This document shows positions 45,618 through 54,099 of a DNA stretch of 64,000 bases, one piece after another. The position numbers and the translations under genes are program-made. Under the pieces are notes generated by a model. That model worked only from the letters and a program-made list of their open reading frames with translations, was not told where the DNA came from and made no database searches. How positions within the stretch are numbered: the first letter of the stretch is position 1; every line of letters starts with the position of its first letter. Source of the stretch: Vicinamibacterales bacterium (GTDB taxonomy: Bacteria; Acidobacteriota; Vicinamibacteria; Vicinamibacterales; SCN-69-37); the NCBI GenBank assembly GCA_030827135.1, contig JAURFE010000001.1:338569-402568 (forward strand), read 5' to 3'.

Positions 45618-46835
45618 ATGTCAGTGTTGATGGTGTTTCGTATTGCGCTCAAGGCGCTCGGGCGCAACAAAATGCGCACGGCGTTGACGATGCTGGGCAT
45701 GATCATCGGCGTCGGTGCCGTCATCACGATGGTGGCGCTCGGCACGGGTGCCCAGACCGCGATTGAGGAACAGATCCGGGCAACCGGCACCAACACCATC
45801 ACAGTCATGTCGGGCAACTTCACCCAGGGTGCCGTGCGGATGGGCGAAGGCAGTTCGAGCCGGTTGATGGCCGCGGACGCGGCAGCGCTGCGCAGCGTGC
45901 CCGGGGTGCAGTGGGTGGCCGAAGGCGCCTCGACGCGCCAGACTTTGATCGCCGGCAATCAGAACTGGCAGGCGCAGATCCAGGGTACGAACGTAGATTG
46001 GCCGCTGATTCGCGCGTGGCCGCTGAAGTTCGGCCAGTTCTTCACCGAACAGGACGTCCAGGCCGCCGCCAAGGTCATTGTGCTCGGGTCCAACGTAGCC
46101 GAGATGCTATACGGCGCCGACGTGGATCCGACCGGCCAGAACGTGCGTGTCCGGAACCATGTCTTCCGCATCGTCGGGGTCTTCGCGTCCAAGGGCGCGT
46201 CCTCGGGCGGGCAGAACCAGGACGACCAGGCGTTTGTCCCCTACACGACGGTCCAGAAGAAAATTGCGGGCATCCAGCACCTCAACAACATCACGGTGTC
46301 GGCGGTCTCCGGCAACCAGATCGCGGCAACGACCGAAGCCGTCAAGGCCTCGATGCGCCTGACCCAGGGCCTGGCGCCTGGCGAAGAGGATACCTTCCGC
46401 GTGGTCACGCAGGACGACATCATCGGCTTTGCCACCAGTCAGAGCAGCACGATGACAGACCTGCTGGCCGGCATCGCGGCTGTCTCGCTCATGGTGGGCG
46501 GGATCGGCATCATGAACATCATGCTGGTCTCGGTGACCGAGCGCACGCGCGAGATCGGCCTGCGCATGGCGATCGGCGCGCGCGGGAGTGACGTGTTGAT
46601 GCAGTTCCTCGTCGAGGCCATTGTGATTTCGCTGGTCGGTGGGAGCCTCGGCATTGCCATGGGCTTCGCGTTGGCGGAAGCCGTCAAGTTCTTCAACGGC
46701 TGGCCCGCCGTCATTCCAGTCGACTCGATCGTCATGGCCGTCGGATTTGCAGGGTTTGTCGGCATCTTCTTCGGTTTCTACCCCGCGCGGAAGGCGGCGG
46801 GCCTGGACCCGATCGAGGCGCTGCGGTTCGAGTAG
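45618..46835 (+). CDS. MacB-type ABC transporter permease
   Basis: A 405-residue FtsX-family permease. Helix 1 is preceded by ALGRNKMRTALTMLGMIIGVGAVITMVALGTGAQ, the hallmark MacB segment. A large periplasmic MacB_PCD domain follows (about residues 45-260), then three helices near the C-terminus with MVGGIGIMNIMLVSVTERTREIGLRMAIGARGSDV and the end GIFFGFYPARKAAGLDPIEALRFE. In family members the complex pushes substrates from the periplasm through the adaptor and TolC by a mechanical cycle. Here adaptor, ATPase, permease and channel are all in one cluster, so a MacAB-TolC-like pump is expected. Confidence 0.94.
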   Translation: MSVLMVFRIALKALGRNKMRTALTMLGMIIGVGAVITMVALGTGAQTAIEEQIRATGTNTITVMSGNFTQGAVRMGEGSSSRLMAADAAALRSVPGVQWVAEGASTRQTLIAGNQNWQAQIQGTNVDWPLIRAWPLKFGQFFTEQDVQAAAKVIVLGSNVAEMLYGADVDPTGQNVRVRNHVFRIVGVFASKGASSGGQNQDDQAFVPYTTVQKKIAGIQHLNNITVSAVSGNQIAATTEAVKASMRLTQGLAPGEEDTFRVVTQDDIIGFATSQSSTMTDLLAGIAAVSLMVGGIGIMNIMLVSVTERTREIGLRMAIGARGSDVLMQFLVEAIVISLVGGSLGIAMGFALAEAVKFFNGWPAVIPVDSIVMAVGFAGFVGIFFGFYPARKAAGLDPIEALRFE

Positions 46836-46893
46836 AACCACAATCTCGGCAGCGGCAGATCGCCGCTCCCGTATCTGGCAGGAGTATTTATTT

Positions 46894-47367
46894 ATGCGAC
46901 GTGTGGCAACATTCCTTGGAACGGCGGCGATCGTCCTGATGGCGACCAGCGCGTATGCACAGGCCCCGAACTTCGCGGGCACGTGGACGATTGACGCGGA
47001 GAAGACCGCCTCGGCCAACCCGGCACCGGCCGGTGGTGGCGGGGGCCGGATGGGGGGCGGCGGGCGCATGGGTGGCCCGCTGACCGTCACCCAGGACGCC
47101 GCGAAGCTCGTGATTTCGCGGACGATGGGCGAGAACGTAATGACAACGACCTACAACCTCGACGGCTCGCCCAGCAAGAACGCGGGCGGCCGTGGTGGCG
47201 AAGTGACGTCCACGGCGAAGTGGGACGGCGCGAAGCTCGTGGTCACGTCGGACAACGGCCAGACGGTCACCTACCACATGGACGGCGCGTGGCTCGTGCA
47301 GTCAACGACGCAGCCGGGCCGTGAAGGCGGCCCCGCGATGACGCGCATGACCTACTACAAGAAGTAA
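46894..47367 (+). CDS. Small exported Gly-rich protein
   Basis: A 157-residue protein with a signal peptide (FLGTAAIVLMATSAYAQAP) and a lipocalin-like or beta-rich domain: NFAGTWTIDAEKTAS, a Gly/Met/Arg-rich loop (GGGGGRMGGGGRMGG), then strands LTVTQDAAKLVISRTMG, VTSTAKWDGAKLVVTSDNGQ, and MDGAWLVQSTTQPG. This pattern is common in short exported proteins of Acidobacteriota, without known function. A GGAG site lies about 10 bases before ATG 46894. It is the last gene before a strong terminator, so it probably belongs to the efflux transcript. It shares Gly-rich segments with the adaptors. Confidence 0.75.
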   Translation: MRRVATFLGTAAIVLMATSAYAQAPNFAGTWTIDAEKTASANPAPAGGGGGRMGGGGRMGGPLTVTQDAAKLVISRTMGENVMTTTYNLDGSPSKNAGGRGGEVTSTAKWDGAKLVVTSDNGQTVTYHMDGAWLVQSTTQPGREGGPAMTRMTYYKK

Positions 47368-47390
47368 CCGTCCCCGCGACGGCGACCCGA

Positions 47391-47420
47391 GGGGCGACCG
47401 GCAACGGTCGCCCCTTTTTT
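47391..47420 (+). terminator. Rho-independent terminator of the efflux cluster
   Basis: GGGGCGACCG (47391-47400), a GCAA tetraloop, CGGTCGCCCC (47405-47414) and TTTTTT. The stem is 10 perfect pairs, followed by a T-run. It is the clearest terminator in the window. Confidence 0.95.
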
Positions 47421-47422
47421 GT

Positions 47423-47493
47423 TGGCGCGCTCCAGTTCAGCGCGCCCTACGTCACACCGGCGCGCTCCAGTTCAGCCCGCCCTGCGTCACACC
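47423..47493. repeat. Two tandem 35-bp REP-like palindromes
   Basis: Units 47424-47458 and 47459-47493 differ at two bases. Each holds GGCGCGCT, a CCAGTTC loop, and AGCGCGCC (one mismatch in the second copy), then CCTACGTCACACC or a near copy. The palindrome and following CTAC resemble the element at 26326. It lies between the terminator and folK. Confidence 0.85.
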
Positions 47494-47500
47494 GGCGCCG

Positions 47501-47908
47501 TCAGTCCCAGACTTCCCCGAGCGGGCGCGTCACAAATTCGCGCTCGCGCCAGCGGGGATGGGGCACGGTCAGGTCGGGGGTGTCGATGACCTGGTCACCA
47601 TAGAAGATCAAATCCAGGTCGAGTGTGCGGGAGGCGCGGAAGGACGGCCGCTCCCGGCCTCGTTCACGTTCGATGCGGAGCATCTGACCGAGCAGCTCGT
47701 GCGGACCGAGGGTGGTCCAGCCGGACATGGCCGCGTTGAGGTAGTCGGGCTGCGGTTCGACGACTTCCACAGCCGCCGTGTTGTGGAATGACGACACGCG
47801 AACGTCCGTCAGGAACGCCGACAGTCTGGTAATGGCGTAGCGCAGATGGGCGTCGCGGTCGCCGAGGTTGCTCCCGAGCGCGATGGCGACTCTCACGCCG
47901 GCAGGCAC
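47501..47908 (-). CDS. folK: 2-amino-4-hydroxy-6-hydroxymethyldihydropteridine pyrophosphokinase
   Basis: A 135-residue HPPK that transfers pyrophosphate from ATP to the pterin precursor of folate. ALGSNLGDRDAHLRYAI is the N-terminal signature; the GRERPSFRASRTLDLDLIFYGD segment contains the R-x-RxLDLD-type motif with the metal-binding Asp pair; VPHPRWREREFVTRPLGEV is the C-terminal signature. The length is somewhat short but complete. It is 7 bases after the ferritin-like gene on the same strand. No other folate genes are nearby. Confidence 0.93.
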   Translation of the reverse strand: MPAGVRVAIALGSNLGDRDAHLRYAITRLSAFLTDVRVSSFHNTAAVEVVEPQPDYLNAAMSGWTTLGPHELLGQMLRIERERGRERPSFRASRTLDLDLIFYGDQVIDTPDLTVPHPRWREREFVTRPLGEVWD

Positions 47909-47915
47909 GGGTGGA

Positions 47916-48404
47916 CTACTCGACCCAGCGGTCCGTCATCACGCCGTTTCCGGTGCCGGCGCCGGGCATCCGTTTGCCAAGGACCAGTTCGTGCCCCTGG
48001 GCGATCTGCGCGAAGAACCGCTGATGTTCGAGCGTCTCCCCGAGGATGACGCCGACCATCTTGGCGTGACGCGTGTTGGTGATGGTGGACACGCGCGGGC
48101 GCCATTTGGCGACGAGCGCCTCGGCGTCCTTTGCATCCTGCTCCACCAGCGGCGTGACACTGCCCTTCTTGCCGGGGGCCGCAATCGACGGCTCCGCCAC
48201 CTCGTCGGGCGCCCCGCCGAGTTCGTGAATCGCGCGCTCGAGCCACGAGAGGTGGACGTCTTCGCGATTGATCGCGTACTGATAGGTGTTGTTGAAGTCG
48301 TAGTGATCCACAAAACGGGCGACCGCCACATGCCGCTCACGAATCGTGAGCTTGTCGCGGTGCAGTTCTTTGAGGATCGACAGCAGGTCGGTGGGCTGGG
48401 ACAT
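47916..48404 (-). CDS. Hypothetical helical protein, possibly ferritin-like
   Basis: A 162-residue soluble protein. It is mostly helical, with His and acidic residues placed in two helices that could form a metal site: TIRERHVAVARFVDHYDFNN, EDVHLSWLERAIHELGG, and late in the protein NTRHAKMVGVILGETLEHQRFFAQIAQGHE. A Pro/Lys-rich linker of about 25 residues lies between. This resembles a ferritin-like or DinB-like bundle, but no exact ExxH pair pattern is certain. The start ATG 48404 abuts the stop of the DksA-family gene (1-base overlap), so the genes are coupled. I do not recognise a specific family. Confidence 0.55.
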   Translation of the reverse strand: MSQPTDLLSILKELHRDKLTIRERHVAVARFVDHYDFNNTYQYAINREDVHLSWLERAIHELGGAPDEVAEPSIAAPGKKGSVTPLVEQDAKDAEALVAKWRPRVSTITNTRHAKMVGVILGETLEHQRFFAQIAQGHELVLGKRMPGAGTGNGVMTDRWVE

Positions 48405-48766
48405 CACGCACTCTGTTTCTGTTTGCACTCGATGCAGACACGGGTCCAGGGAATCGCCTCAAGACGGGCCGGGGCGATCGGGTCCCCGCAGTCGCGGCAG
48501 ATGCCGTAGGTCCCTTTTTCCATCCGCACCAGCGCCTCTTCGGTCGCCTGCAGGATTTTGGCGTCGGTCTGCTTCAGTTTGAGGGCAATGTGGACTTCGT
48601 TGTTGCCGGTGGCCTGGTCGGCCAGGTCGCCCTGGCGACTGTTCACGTCGGCCGAAGCCGGAATGGGCTTGGTGCCGGTCGAACTTGCCAGAATCTCCGA
48701 GCGCCGCCTCAGCAGGACGTCTTTGAGCGACGCCAGCTGTGTGTCATCGAGCATCGTATGTGCCAT
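48404..48766 (-). CDS. DksA/TraR-family zinc-finger protein
   Basis: A 120-residue protein with an N-terminal coiled coil (LASLKDVLLRRRSEILAS and IALKLKQTDAKILQATEEALVRMEKGTYG) and a C4 zinc finger C-RD-C ... C-IE-C in GICRDCGDPIAPARLEAIPWTRVCIECKQKQ. Family members bind the RNA polymerase secondary channel and, with ppGpp, alter promoter choice. The two-acid tip of the coiled coil in true DksA is not evident, so it is called by family only. The ATG at 48766 is chosen because the 11 preceding codons are not conserved-looking. It is the first gene of a three-gene minus-strand set with the ferritin-like gene and folK. Confidence 0.88.
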   Translation of the reverse strand: MAHTMLDDTQLASLKDVLLRRRSEILASSTGTKPIPASADVNSRQGDLADQATGNNEVHIALKLKQTDAKILQATEEALVRMEKGTYGICRDCGDPIAPARLEAIPWTRVCIECKQKQSA

Positions 48767-48820
48767 CTTTCCACTCACCCGCTGTTCGACCCGCCCCACA
48801 GACGGGTCGGGAGTCCCCGA

Positions 48821-51352
48821 TTATACCCCTCGCAGGGTTCCCAGGGGCTTGCGCACGATGACATCAAAGCTGGAGGCAAGCCCCACCACGGCGACGACCA
48901 GTGCGGCCACCAGCACCCCACCCCCAAGCCCCAGCCAGTCGGGCCGCCATTCGATCTCGAACAGGCGGGTCGCCACCGCCCAGGACAGGCCCAGGGCCCC
49001 GAGGGCACCCAGCGTACCGGCCAGCACACCCAACAACCCGTATTCAATGGCTACCATCGCCGCGAGCCGTTTGGTGCTGGCACCAAGCGTCCGGTAAATC
49101 GCGGCGTCATACAACCGCTGGAACTTGGTCATGGCCACGGCGCCCACCAGGATCAGCAGGCCGCCCGCCACGGTCACGGTGCCGACGATGGTGATGGCGA
49201 CGGTGGCGTTTTCGACCACCTCACGGACCGAGTCGAGCACCGTGCTGACGTCGATGACCGAGACATTCGGAAACGCGCGCACGAGGTCCCGCTGCACCAG
49301 GCCGCGGGCATCGGGGGTGTCGTTGACCTGGAGGAAACCGACGACGGTATGCGGTGCGCGTTCAATGGCGGGACCGGGCCGGAACACGAAAATAAAGCCG
49401 CCGTTCTGGGTCTCGTCCCACGCCACTTTCCGGACGCTGGTGACCTGCGCCTCGACAACCCGCCCGGCAATGTCGAAGCGAATCCGATCGCCGAGATCGA
49501 TCTGGTGTTCGTCGCGGATACGTTGTTCGATCGAGACCTCAAGCGGCGCGTCCGGATCGTCGGTGCGGCTGGTCCAGAATTCTCCGGCGATCAGCCGTTC
49601 GTTGTCGGCGAGGCCCTCTCTGAACGTGAGGCCGTATTCGCGCGCGAGTTCCCCTTCGCGGCGCACGTCCTCCGCCGTCCGCAACTGCACGCGGCGGCCG
49701 TCCACCCCGACGATCCGCCCGCGCAGGAGCGGCAGCAGCGGTGGCGCCGCACGTTGATACGGGGCCAGCACCGCGCGCACACCGTCCACCTGATCCCGCT
49801 GGATATCGATGAGCACGAGGTCGGGGGCGTCCTGTCCGAGTTCCAGTGAAAACTCCGTCAACAGGTTGGTCTGCAGCGCCCGGACGCCGAGGATGAAGAA
49901 ACAGCCCAGCCCCACGGCCGTCAGAATCACGCGCGTCTGATTTCCGGGGCGCCCGAGGCTGACGACCGCGTGACGGACCGCGAAGATCTTCGACGCGGCC
50001 AGTGGGCGCACGAGCCGCACCAGCGCCGCGCCGGCGAGGGTGAGGACGCCGGCCACCACCGCCAATCCGAGTGACACATACACGCCCGGGGCCAGCGCAT
50101 CGGCCTGCCACACGGCCACGCCCATCAGGGCGAGTCCGATCCCGGCCGCGGTGAGGACACTCTGCCATCCGCGTTTGCGCGCACTCGATGCCGTATCGGC
50201 GCGCAACAGCAGCAGGGGCTTCACCTCGCGCACCTCAAGCAGGGGCACCAGCGCAAACAGCATCGAGACCAGCGCACCGACCGCGAGGCCCTGCCCGGCG
50301 GCCGACCACGTCACACCGATCGACGCCACCCCGACAAGCGACACCACCGAGGCGGGGATCAGGGCGATCGCCACGGCCGCCATGCCGACACCGAACACGC
50401 CACCCGCCAGCGACAAGCCGACAACCTGCAGTACGTATGTCGCCAGGATTTGCCGCGATGTGGCGCCGACACACTTGAGCACCGCCACGCTCTTCAGCTT
50501 CTGCTGGATGAAGACGCGCGTGACGCTCCAGACCCCGATCCCGCCGAGCACCACCATCGCAAACCCCACCAGGCTCAGGTAGTTCTCCGCGAGCGTCAAA
50601 TTGCGGCCGAGCCGATCCTCGACCGTCCGCCACGAGCGCACCGACACGAGATCACGCCGGAAGCCCCGGCGCAGGTCCTGCGTGAGTGACGCAAGGGCAC
50701 GATCGTCCACGCGGAGAAACCACTGATAGGTGGCCCGGCTCCCGAACTGCAGGATTGTGGTCGCGCGCAGGTCATCGACGGCGATATACACGCGGGGCCC
50801 GAGGGCAAACCCGCCGCGCCCCTGCACGCGGTCCTTCACGACCGTGTCGCGAATCGTGAACGGCTGCCCGGCCAGCCACACGGTGTCGCCCACCGCCGCG
50901 CCAATCTGCACGAGCAACTCGGGCTGGACGAGCGCCCCGCGGTCGCGGAGCAGGTCCCCCGAAAACGGCCGGCCGCTGCCCAGCGTGGGCGCTCCGTAAT
51001 ACGGAAACCCCTGGGCCACCGCGCGGACTTCGACAAGTTTGACCTGTCCGGTGACCGACGCCGCCATCGTCGCCGTCTCGATGACCTCGAGTCGCTCCAC
51101 GACGCCCTCGCGCTGCAGAGCCTCATCGAGGCGCGCGGCCACATCGGGCGTCCAGGGACGGCCGGATTGCACGACCATATCGGCCCCGACCAGCACCCGG
51201 GCCTCGCGCGTGAGCGCCTCACGCACTTCCTGGATGACGCTGCGTACGGCGACAATCGCGGCCACACCGACCGCGACACACAAAAAGAAGAAGACCAGCC
51301 GCGTCCACGACGACCGGATCTCCCGCCACGCCATGCGCAGGACGAACATCAT
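48821..51352 (-). CDS. YbbP-like ABC transporter permease (two FtsX units)
   Basis: An 843-residue permease. The N-terminus has one helix (LVFFFLCVAVGVAAIVAVRSVI), a large periplasmic part, a first FtsX group of helices (about residues 265-400) and a second group near the C-terminus (VAITIVGTVTVAGGLLILVGAVAM, IYRTLGASTKRLAAMVAIEYGLLGVLAGTLGAL). This double layout matches E. coli YbbP, linked by context to lysophospholipase TesA. The gene overlaps the ATPase gene by 4 bases. The function may be export or removal of lipids or acylated molecules from the inner membrane; that is inference. Confidence 0.88.
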   Translation of the reverse strand: MMFVLRMAWREIRSSWTRLVFFFLCVAVGVAAIVAVRSVIQEVREALTREARVLVGADMVVQSGRPWTPDVAARLDEALQREGVVERLEVIETATMAASVTGQVKLVEVRAVAQGFPYYGAPTLGSGRPFSGDLLRDRGALVQPELLVQIGAAVGDTVWLAGQPFTIRDTVVKDRVQGRGGFALGPRVYIAVDDLRATTILQFGSRATYQWFLRVDDRALASLTQDLRRGFRRDLVSVRSWRTVEDRLGRNLTLAENYLSLVGFAMVVLGGIGVWSVTRVFIQQKLKSVAVLKCVGATSRQILATYVLQVVGLSLAGGVFGVGMAAVAIALIPASVVSLVGVASIGVTWSAAGQGLAVGALVSMLFALVPLLEVREVKPLLLLRADTASSARKRGWQSVLTAAGIGLALMGVAVWQADALAPGVYVSLGLAVVAGVLTLAGAALVRLVRPLAASKIFAVRHAVVSLGRPGNQTRVILTAVGLGCFFILGVRALQTNLLTEFSLELGQDAPDLVLIDIQRDQVDGVRAVLAPYQRAAPPLLPLLRGRIVGVDGRRVQLRTAEDVRREGELAREYGLTFREGLADNERLIAGEFWTSRTDDPDAPLEVSIEQRIRDEHQIDLGDRIRFDIAGRVVEAQVTSVRKVAWDETQNGGFIFVFRPGPAIERAPHTVVGFLQVNDTPDARGLVQRDLVRAFPNVSVIDVSTVLDSVREVVENATVAITIVGTVTVAGGLLILVGAVAMTKFQRLYDAAIYRTLGASTKRLAAMVAIEYGLLGVLAGTLGALGALGLSWAVATRLFEIEWRPDWLGLGGGVLVAALVVAVVGLASSFDVIVRKPLGTLRGV

Positions 51353-52023
51353 CCGCGCGCCGTCCTCGACTCCACGCGGCCGTCACGCAGGGCGATGACC
51401 TCATCGGTCATCGCCGCCAGCTCGCGATCATGGGTCACCAGCACCAGGGTGCGCCCCTGCGTCCGATTCACAGACAACAGCAAATCGATCACCTGGTGCC
51501 CCGTGCCGCTGTCCAGATTGCCCGTGGGTTCGTCGGCGAGCAGGATGGGGGGATCATTCGCGAGCGCGCGGGCAATCGCGACGCGTTGCTGCTCACCGCC
51601 CGACAACTGCGACGGGTAGTGATGCCCGCGCCCGGTGAGTCCGACATCGTGCAGAAGGGACGCCGCGCGCGTGCGCGCATCCGCGAGTCCGGCCAACTCC
51701 ATCGGCACCAGCACGTTCTCAAGCGCCGTCAGCGACGGAATGAGATGGAAGAACTGGAAGACAATCCCGATCTTTTCGCCGCGCAGCGTCGCCAGGGCTT
51801 CCTCGCCAAGCGCGGTGATGTTCACGCCATCGATCACCACGCGCCCGGTGGTCGGCGAGTCGAGCCCGGCGAGCAACCCCAGCAACGTGGATTTGCCGCT
51901 GCCGGACGGCCCGGTGATGGCGACGGTCTGGCCGCTCTCAATGCGGAACGATGTGGGATGCAGGATGGTCAGCGGTCCGGCGCCGCTGGTCACGGTGCGG
52001 GACACTTCAACAAGTTCAATCAT
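51349..52023 (-). CDS. YbbA-like ABC transporter ATPase
   Basis: A 224-residue MacB/LolD-group ATPase. Walker A is [18 protein letters not shown], the Q-loop is FQFFHLIPSLTALENVLVPMEL, the signature is [16 protein letters not shown], Walker B is [16 protein letters not shown], and the switch is LVLVTHDRELA. It starts directly behind the esterase stop (no gap) and overlaps the large permease gene by 4 bases. The set esterase-ATPase-permease corresponds to E. coli tesA-ybbA-ybbP. Confidence 0.93.
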   Translation of the reverse strand: MIELVEVSRTVTSGAGPLTILHPTSFRIESGQTVAITGPSGSGKSTLLGLLAGLDSPTTGRVVIDGVNITALGEEALATLRGEKIGIVFQFFHLIPSLTALENVLVPMELAGLADARTRAASLLHDVGLTGRGHHYPSQLSGGEQQRVAIARALANDPPILLADEPTGNLDSGTGHQVIDLLLSVNRTQGRTLVLVTHDRELAAMTDEVIALRDGRVESRTARG

Positions 52024-52743
52024 TCAGCGGCTCAGCAGATCGTCGACCACGGGGCGAAGGACGGGATACACAAGCGCCGCAATCATCCGCTGGCCTTCCG
52101 CCGTCGGATGAATGCCGTCGTCCTGGTTGAGGCTTGGGATGCCGGCGACCCCCTCAAGCATGAACGGCAGGAGCGGCACGTTGTGTTCGTTGGAGAGTTC
52201 GCGGTACATCGCGCGGAAGGCGGCCCGATAATCGTCACCAAGATTCGGCGGCGCCTCCATGCCCAGGAGCAGGACCAGGCGACCCGAGGTCTTGGCCGTC
52301 GTGATGATGCGCGAGAGGTTGCGCCTGGTTTCATTGGGCGCGGTGCCGCGCAGGGCATCGTTGGCGCCGAGCGCGACGACGAGAATACGGACGGAGGGTT
52401 CAAGCACCCAGTCGAGGCGTGCCAGGCCGCCGGCGGATGTGTCCCCCGTGACACCGGCATTCACGATCGAGATCTCGTGGTAACCGTCGGTCTCGAGTTC
52501 CCGACCGATCAGGGCCGGATACGCCTCATTCTGCAGCAAGCCATAGCCGGCCGTCAGGCTGTCGCCCAGGAAGGCGACCTCGTACGTCGGGGGGGCTTCG
52601 CCTTTGAGTGCCGCGGCCTGCGCCTCCGACAACACGACCGGCTGTTCGAGCTGGCGCCCACACGCCGCATCACGGACCGAACACCCGGCCAGCACAAACA
52701 GCAGAAGCGGAGACAACCAGCGGGAGCGGCGCACATGTGACAT
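52024..52743 (-). CDS. tesA: SGNH-fold esterase/lysophospholipase L1 (TesA-like)
   Basis: A 239-residue exported lipase/esterase with a lipoprotein signal (LLLFVLAGCSVRD). The SGNH blocks are present: FLGDSLTAGYGL with the Ser nucleophile, the NAGVTGDTSAGG block with Gly, ALGANDALRG with Asn, and DGIHPTAEGQ with the catalytic Asp and His. TesA cleaves lysophospholipids and acyl thioesters in the periplasm. ATG 52743 is chosen; a much longer frame upstream is antisense to the permease gene. The ATPase gene begins at the next base. Confidence 0.9.
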   Translation of the reverse strand: MSHVRRSRWLSPLLLFVLAGCSVRDAACGRQLEQPVVLSEAQAAALKGEAPPTYEVAFLGDSLTAGYGLLQNEAYPALIGRELETDGYHEISIVNAGVTGDTSAGGLARLDWVLEPSVRILVVALGANDALRGTAPNETRRNLSRIITTAKTSGRLVLLLGMEAPPNLGDDYRAAFRAMYRELSNEHNVPLLPFMLEGVAGIPSLNQDDGIHPTAEGQRMIAALVYPVLRPVVDDLLSR

Positions 52744-52788
52744 GGTAAGGACCTTGTTCCCTAATTGTATCGGGGTAGAATCCTGCCC

Positions 52789-54099
52789 GTGACCCTCCGC
52801 CGCGCCCTCGGCCCCTTTGACGGCACGATGATCGTGATCGGCGGCATCATCGGGTCCGGGATCTTCATCAATCCCTATCTCGTGGCGCGCGCCCTCGACA
52901 CGCCGCTGCTCGTGCTGTCGGCCTGGGTGGCCGGTGGTGCGATTGCCCTGGCCGGCGCCTTCGCCTATGCCGAACTCGGCCAGCGGTTGCCACATGCGGG
53001 TGGCCAGTACGTCTACCTTCGCGAGGCCTGGCATCCGCTGGCCGGCTTCCTCTACGGCTGGGCGCTCCTGTTCATGATCGAGACGGGCGCGATGGCCGCC
53101 GTAGCGATCACCTTCGCGCAGTACGCATCGCGGATGGTGGGCGGCGACGGCGCTGACCCGCAGTTCATCGCGGTGGGGTCGATTCTGCTGCTGTCGGCCA
53201 TCAATTATTTCGGCGTCAAGCCGGGCAGCCGGATCCTGAACGTCTTTGTGGTGCTGAAAGTCGCCGCGCTCGGCGCACTCGTCCTCTTTGCGTGGACGGG
53301 GCCCGCCGCCCCGGAGTGGCTGTCGGCCTCGCGCGTGGACGACTCCCCGTCCACGGCCCTGACGTTCGGCGTCGCGTTGATTCCGATCCTTTTCGCGTAC
53401 GGCGGCTGGCAGAACGCCAATTACGTCGCGGAGGAAATGCGCGACCCGCGCCGGCACCTGCCGATCAGCCTCATCGTCGGCACCCTGATCGTCGTTGTCG
53501 TCTATCTGCTCGCAAACGTGGCGTATATGCGCACGTTGGGACTGGAGGGACTGGCGGCAACCGAGACGCCGGCCGCTGAAGTGGCGAGCCAGTGGTTCGG
53601 CGGCATGGGCGAACGCCTGATCGCGGGGGCCATCGCCATCTCGACCTTTGGATTTCTGAATCTGGCCATTCTCGCGCCCACCCGCGTGTATTTCGCGATG
53701 GCTCGTGATGGCGCGTTCCTGCCGGCGCTGGCGCGCGTGCATCCCAGGTACCAGTCACCGGCGGCCGCGATCATGCTGCAGTCCACCTGGGCGATTCTCC
53801 TGACGCTGACCGGCACCTACGGCGACCTGCTCAACACCGTCGTGTTCGCCGATTGGATCTTCTTCGGTCTGACCGTGGCCGGGCTGTTCGTGCTGCGACA
53901 CCGCGGCTCCACGGACGGATTCCGGACGCCGCTGTATCCGTTCCTGCCGGCCGCCTTTGTGCTGGTGGCGATTGCCGTGGTCGGCTCGGTGATTGCCACC
54001 GACCCCTGGCGGTCCGCCGCCGGCGCAGGGTTGCTCGTGCTTGGTGTGCCGGTCTACTACTTCTTCACGTCCCGCCCGAAGGCGCCTCATGCTGACTGA
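52789..54099 (+). CDS. APC-superfamily amino acid permease
   Basis: A 436-residue inner-membrane transporter with about 12 helices. The first helix contains the broken IGGIIGSGIFINPYLVA motif, which binds the amino acid backbone in APC/LAT carriers; AFAYAELGQRLPHAGGQYVYLREAW is helix 2 to loop 3, and IPILFAYGGWQNANYVAEEMRDPRRHLP is the helix 6 segment. It begins with GTG at 52789, near an in-frame TTG 24 bases earlier. It is divergent from tesA and overlaps the following aminotransferase gene by 11 bases, so the imported amino acid is probably the substrate of that enzyme. Confidence 0.9.
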   Translation: MTLRRALGPFDGTMIVIGGIIGSGIFINPYLVARALDTPLLVLSAWVAGGAIALAGAFAYAELGQRLPHAGGQYVYLREAWHPLAGFLYGWALLFMIETGAMAAVAITFAQYASRMVGGDGADPQFIAVGSILLLSAINYFGVKPGSRILNVFVVLKVAALGALVLFAWTGPAAPEWLSASRVDDSPSTALTFGVALIPILFAYGGWQNANYVAEEMRDPRRHLPISLIVGTLIVVVVYLLANVAYMRTLGLEGLAATETPAAEVASQWFGGMGERLIAGAIAISTFGFLNLAILAPTRVYFAMARDGAFLPALARVHPRYQSPAAAIMLQSTWAILLTLTGTYGDLLNTVVFADWIFFGLTVAGLFVLRHRGSTDGFRTPLYPFLPAAFVLVAIAVVGSVIATDPWRSAAGAGLLVLGVPVYYFFTSRPKAPHAD

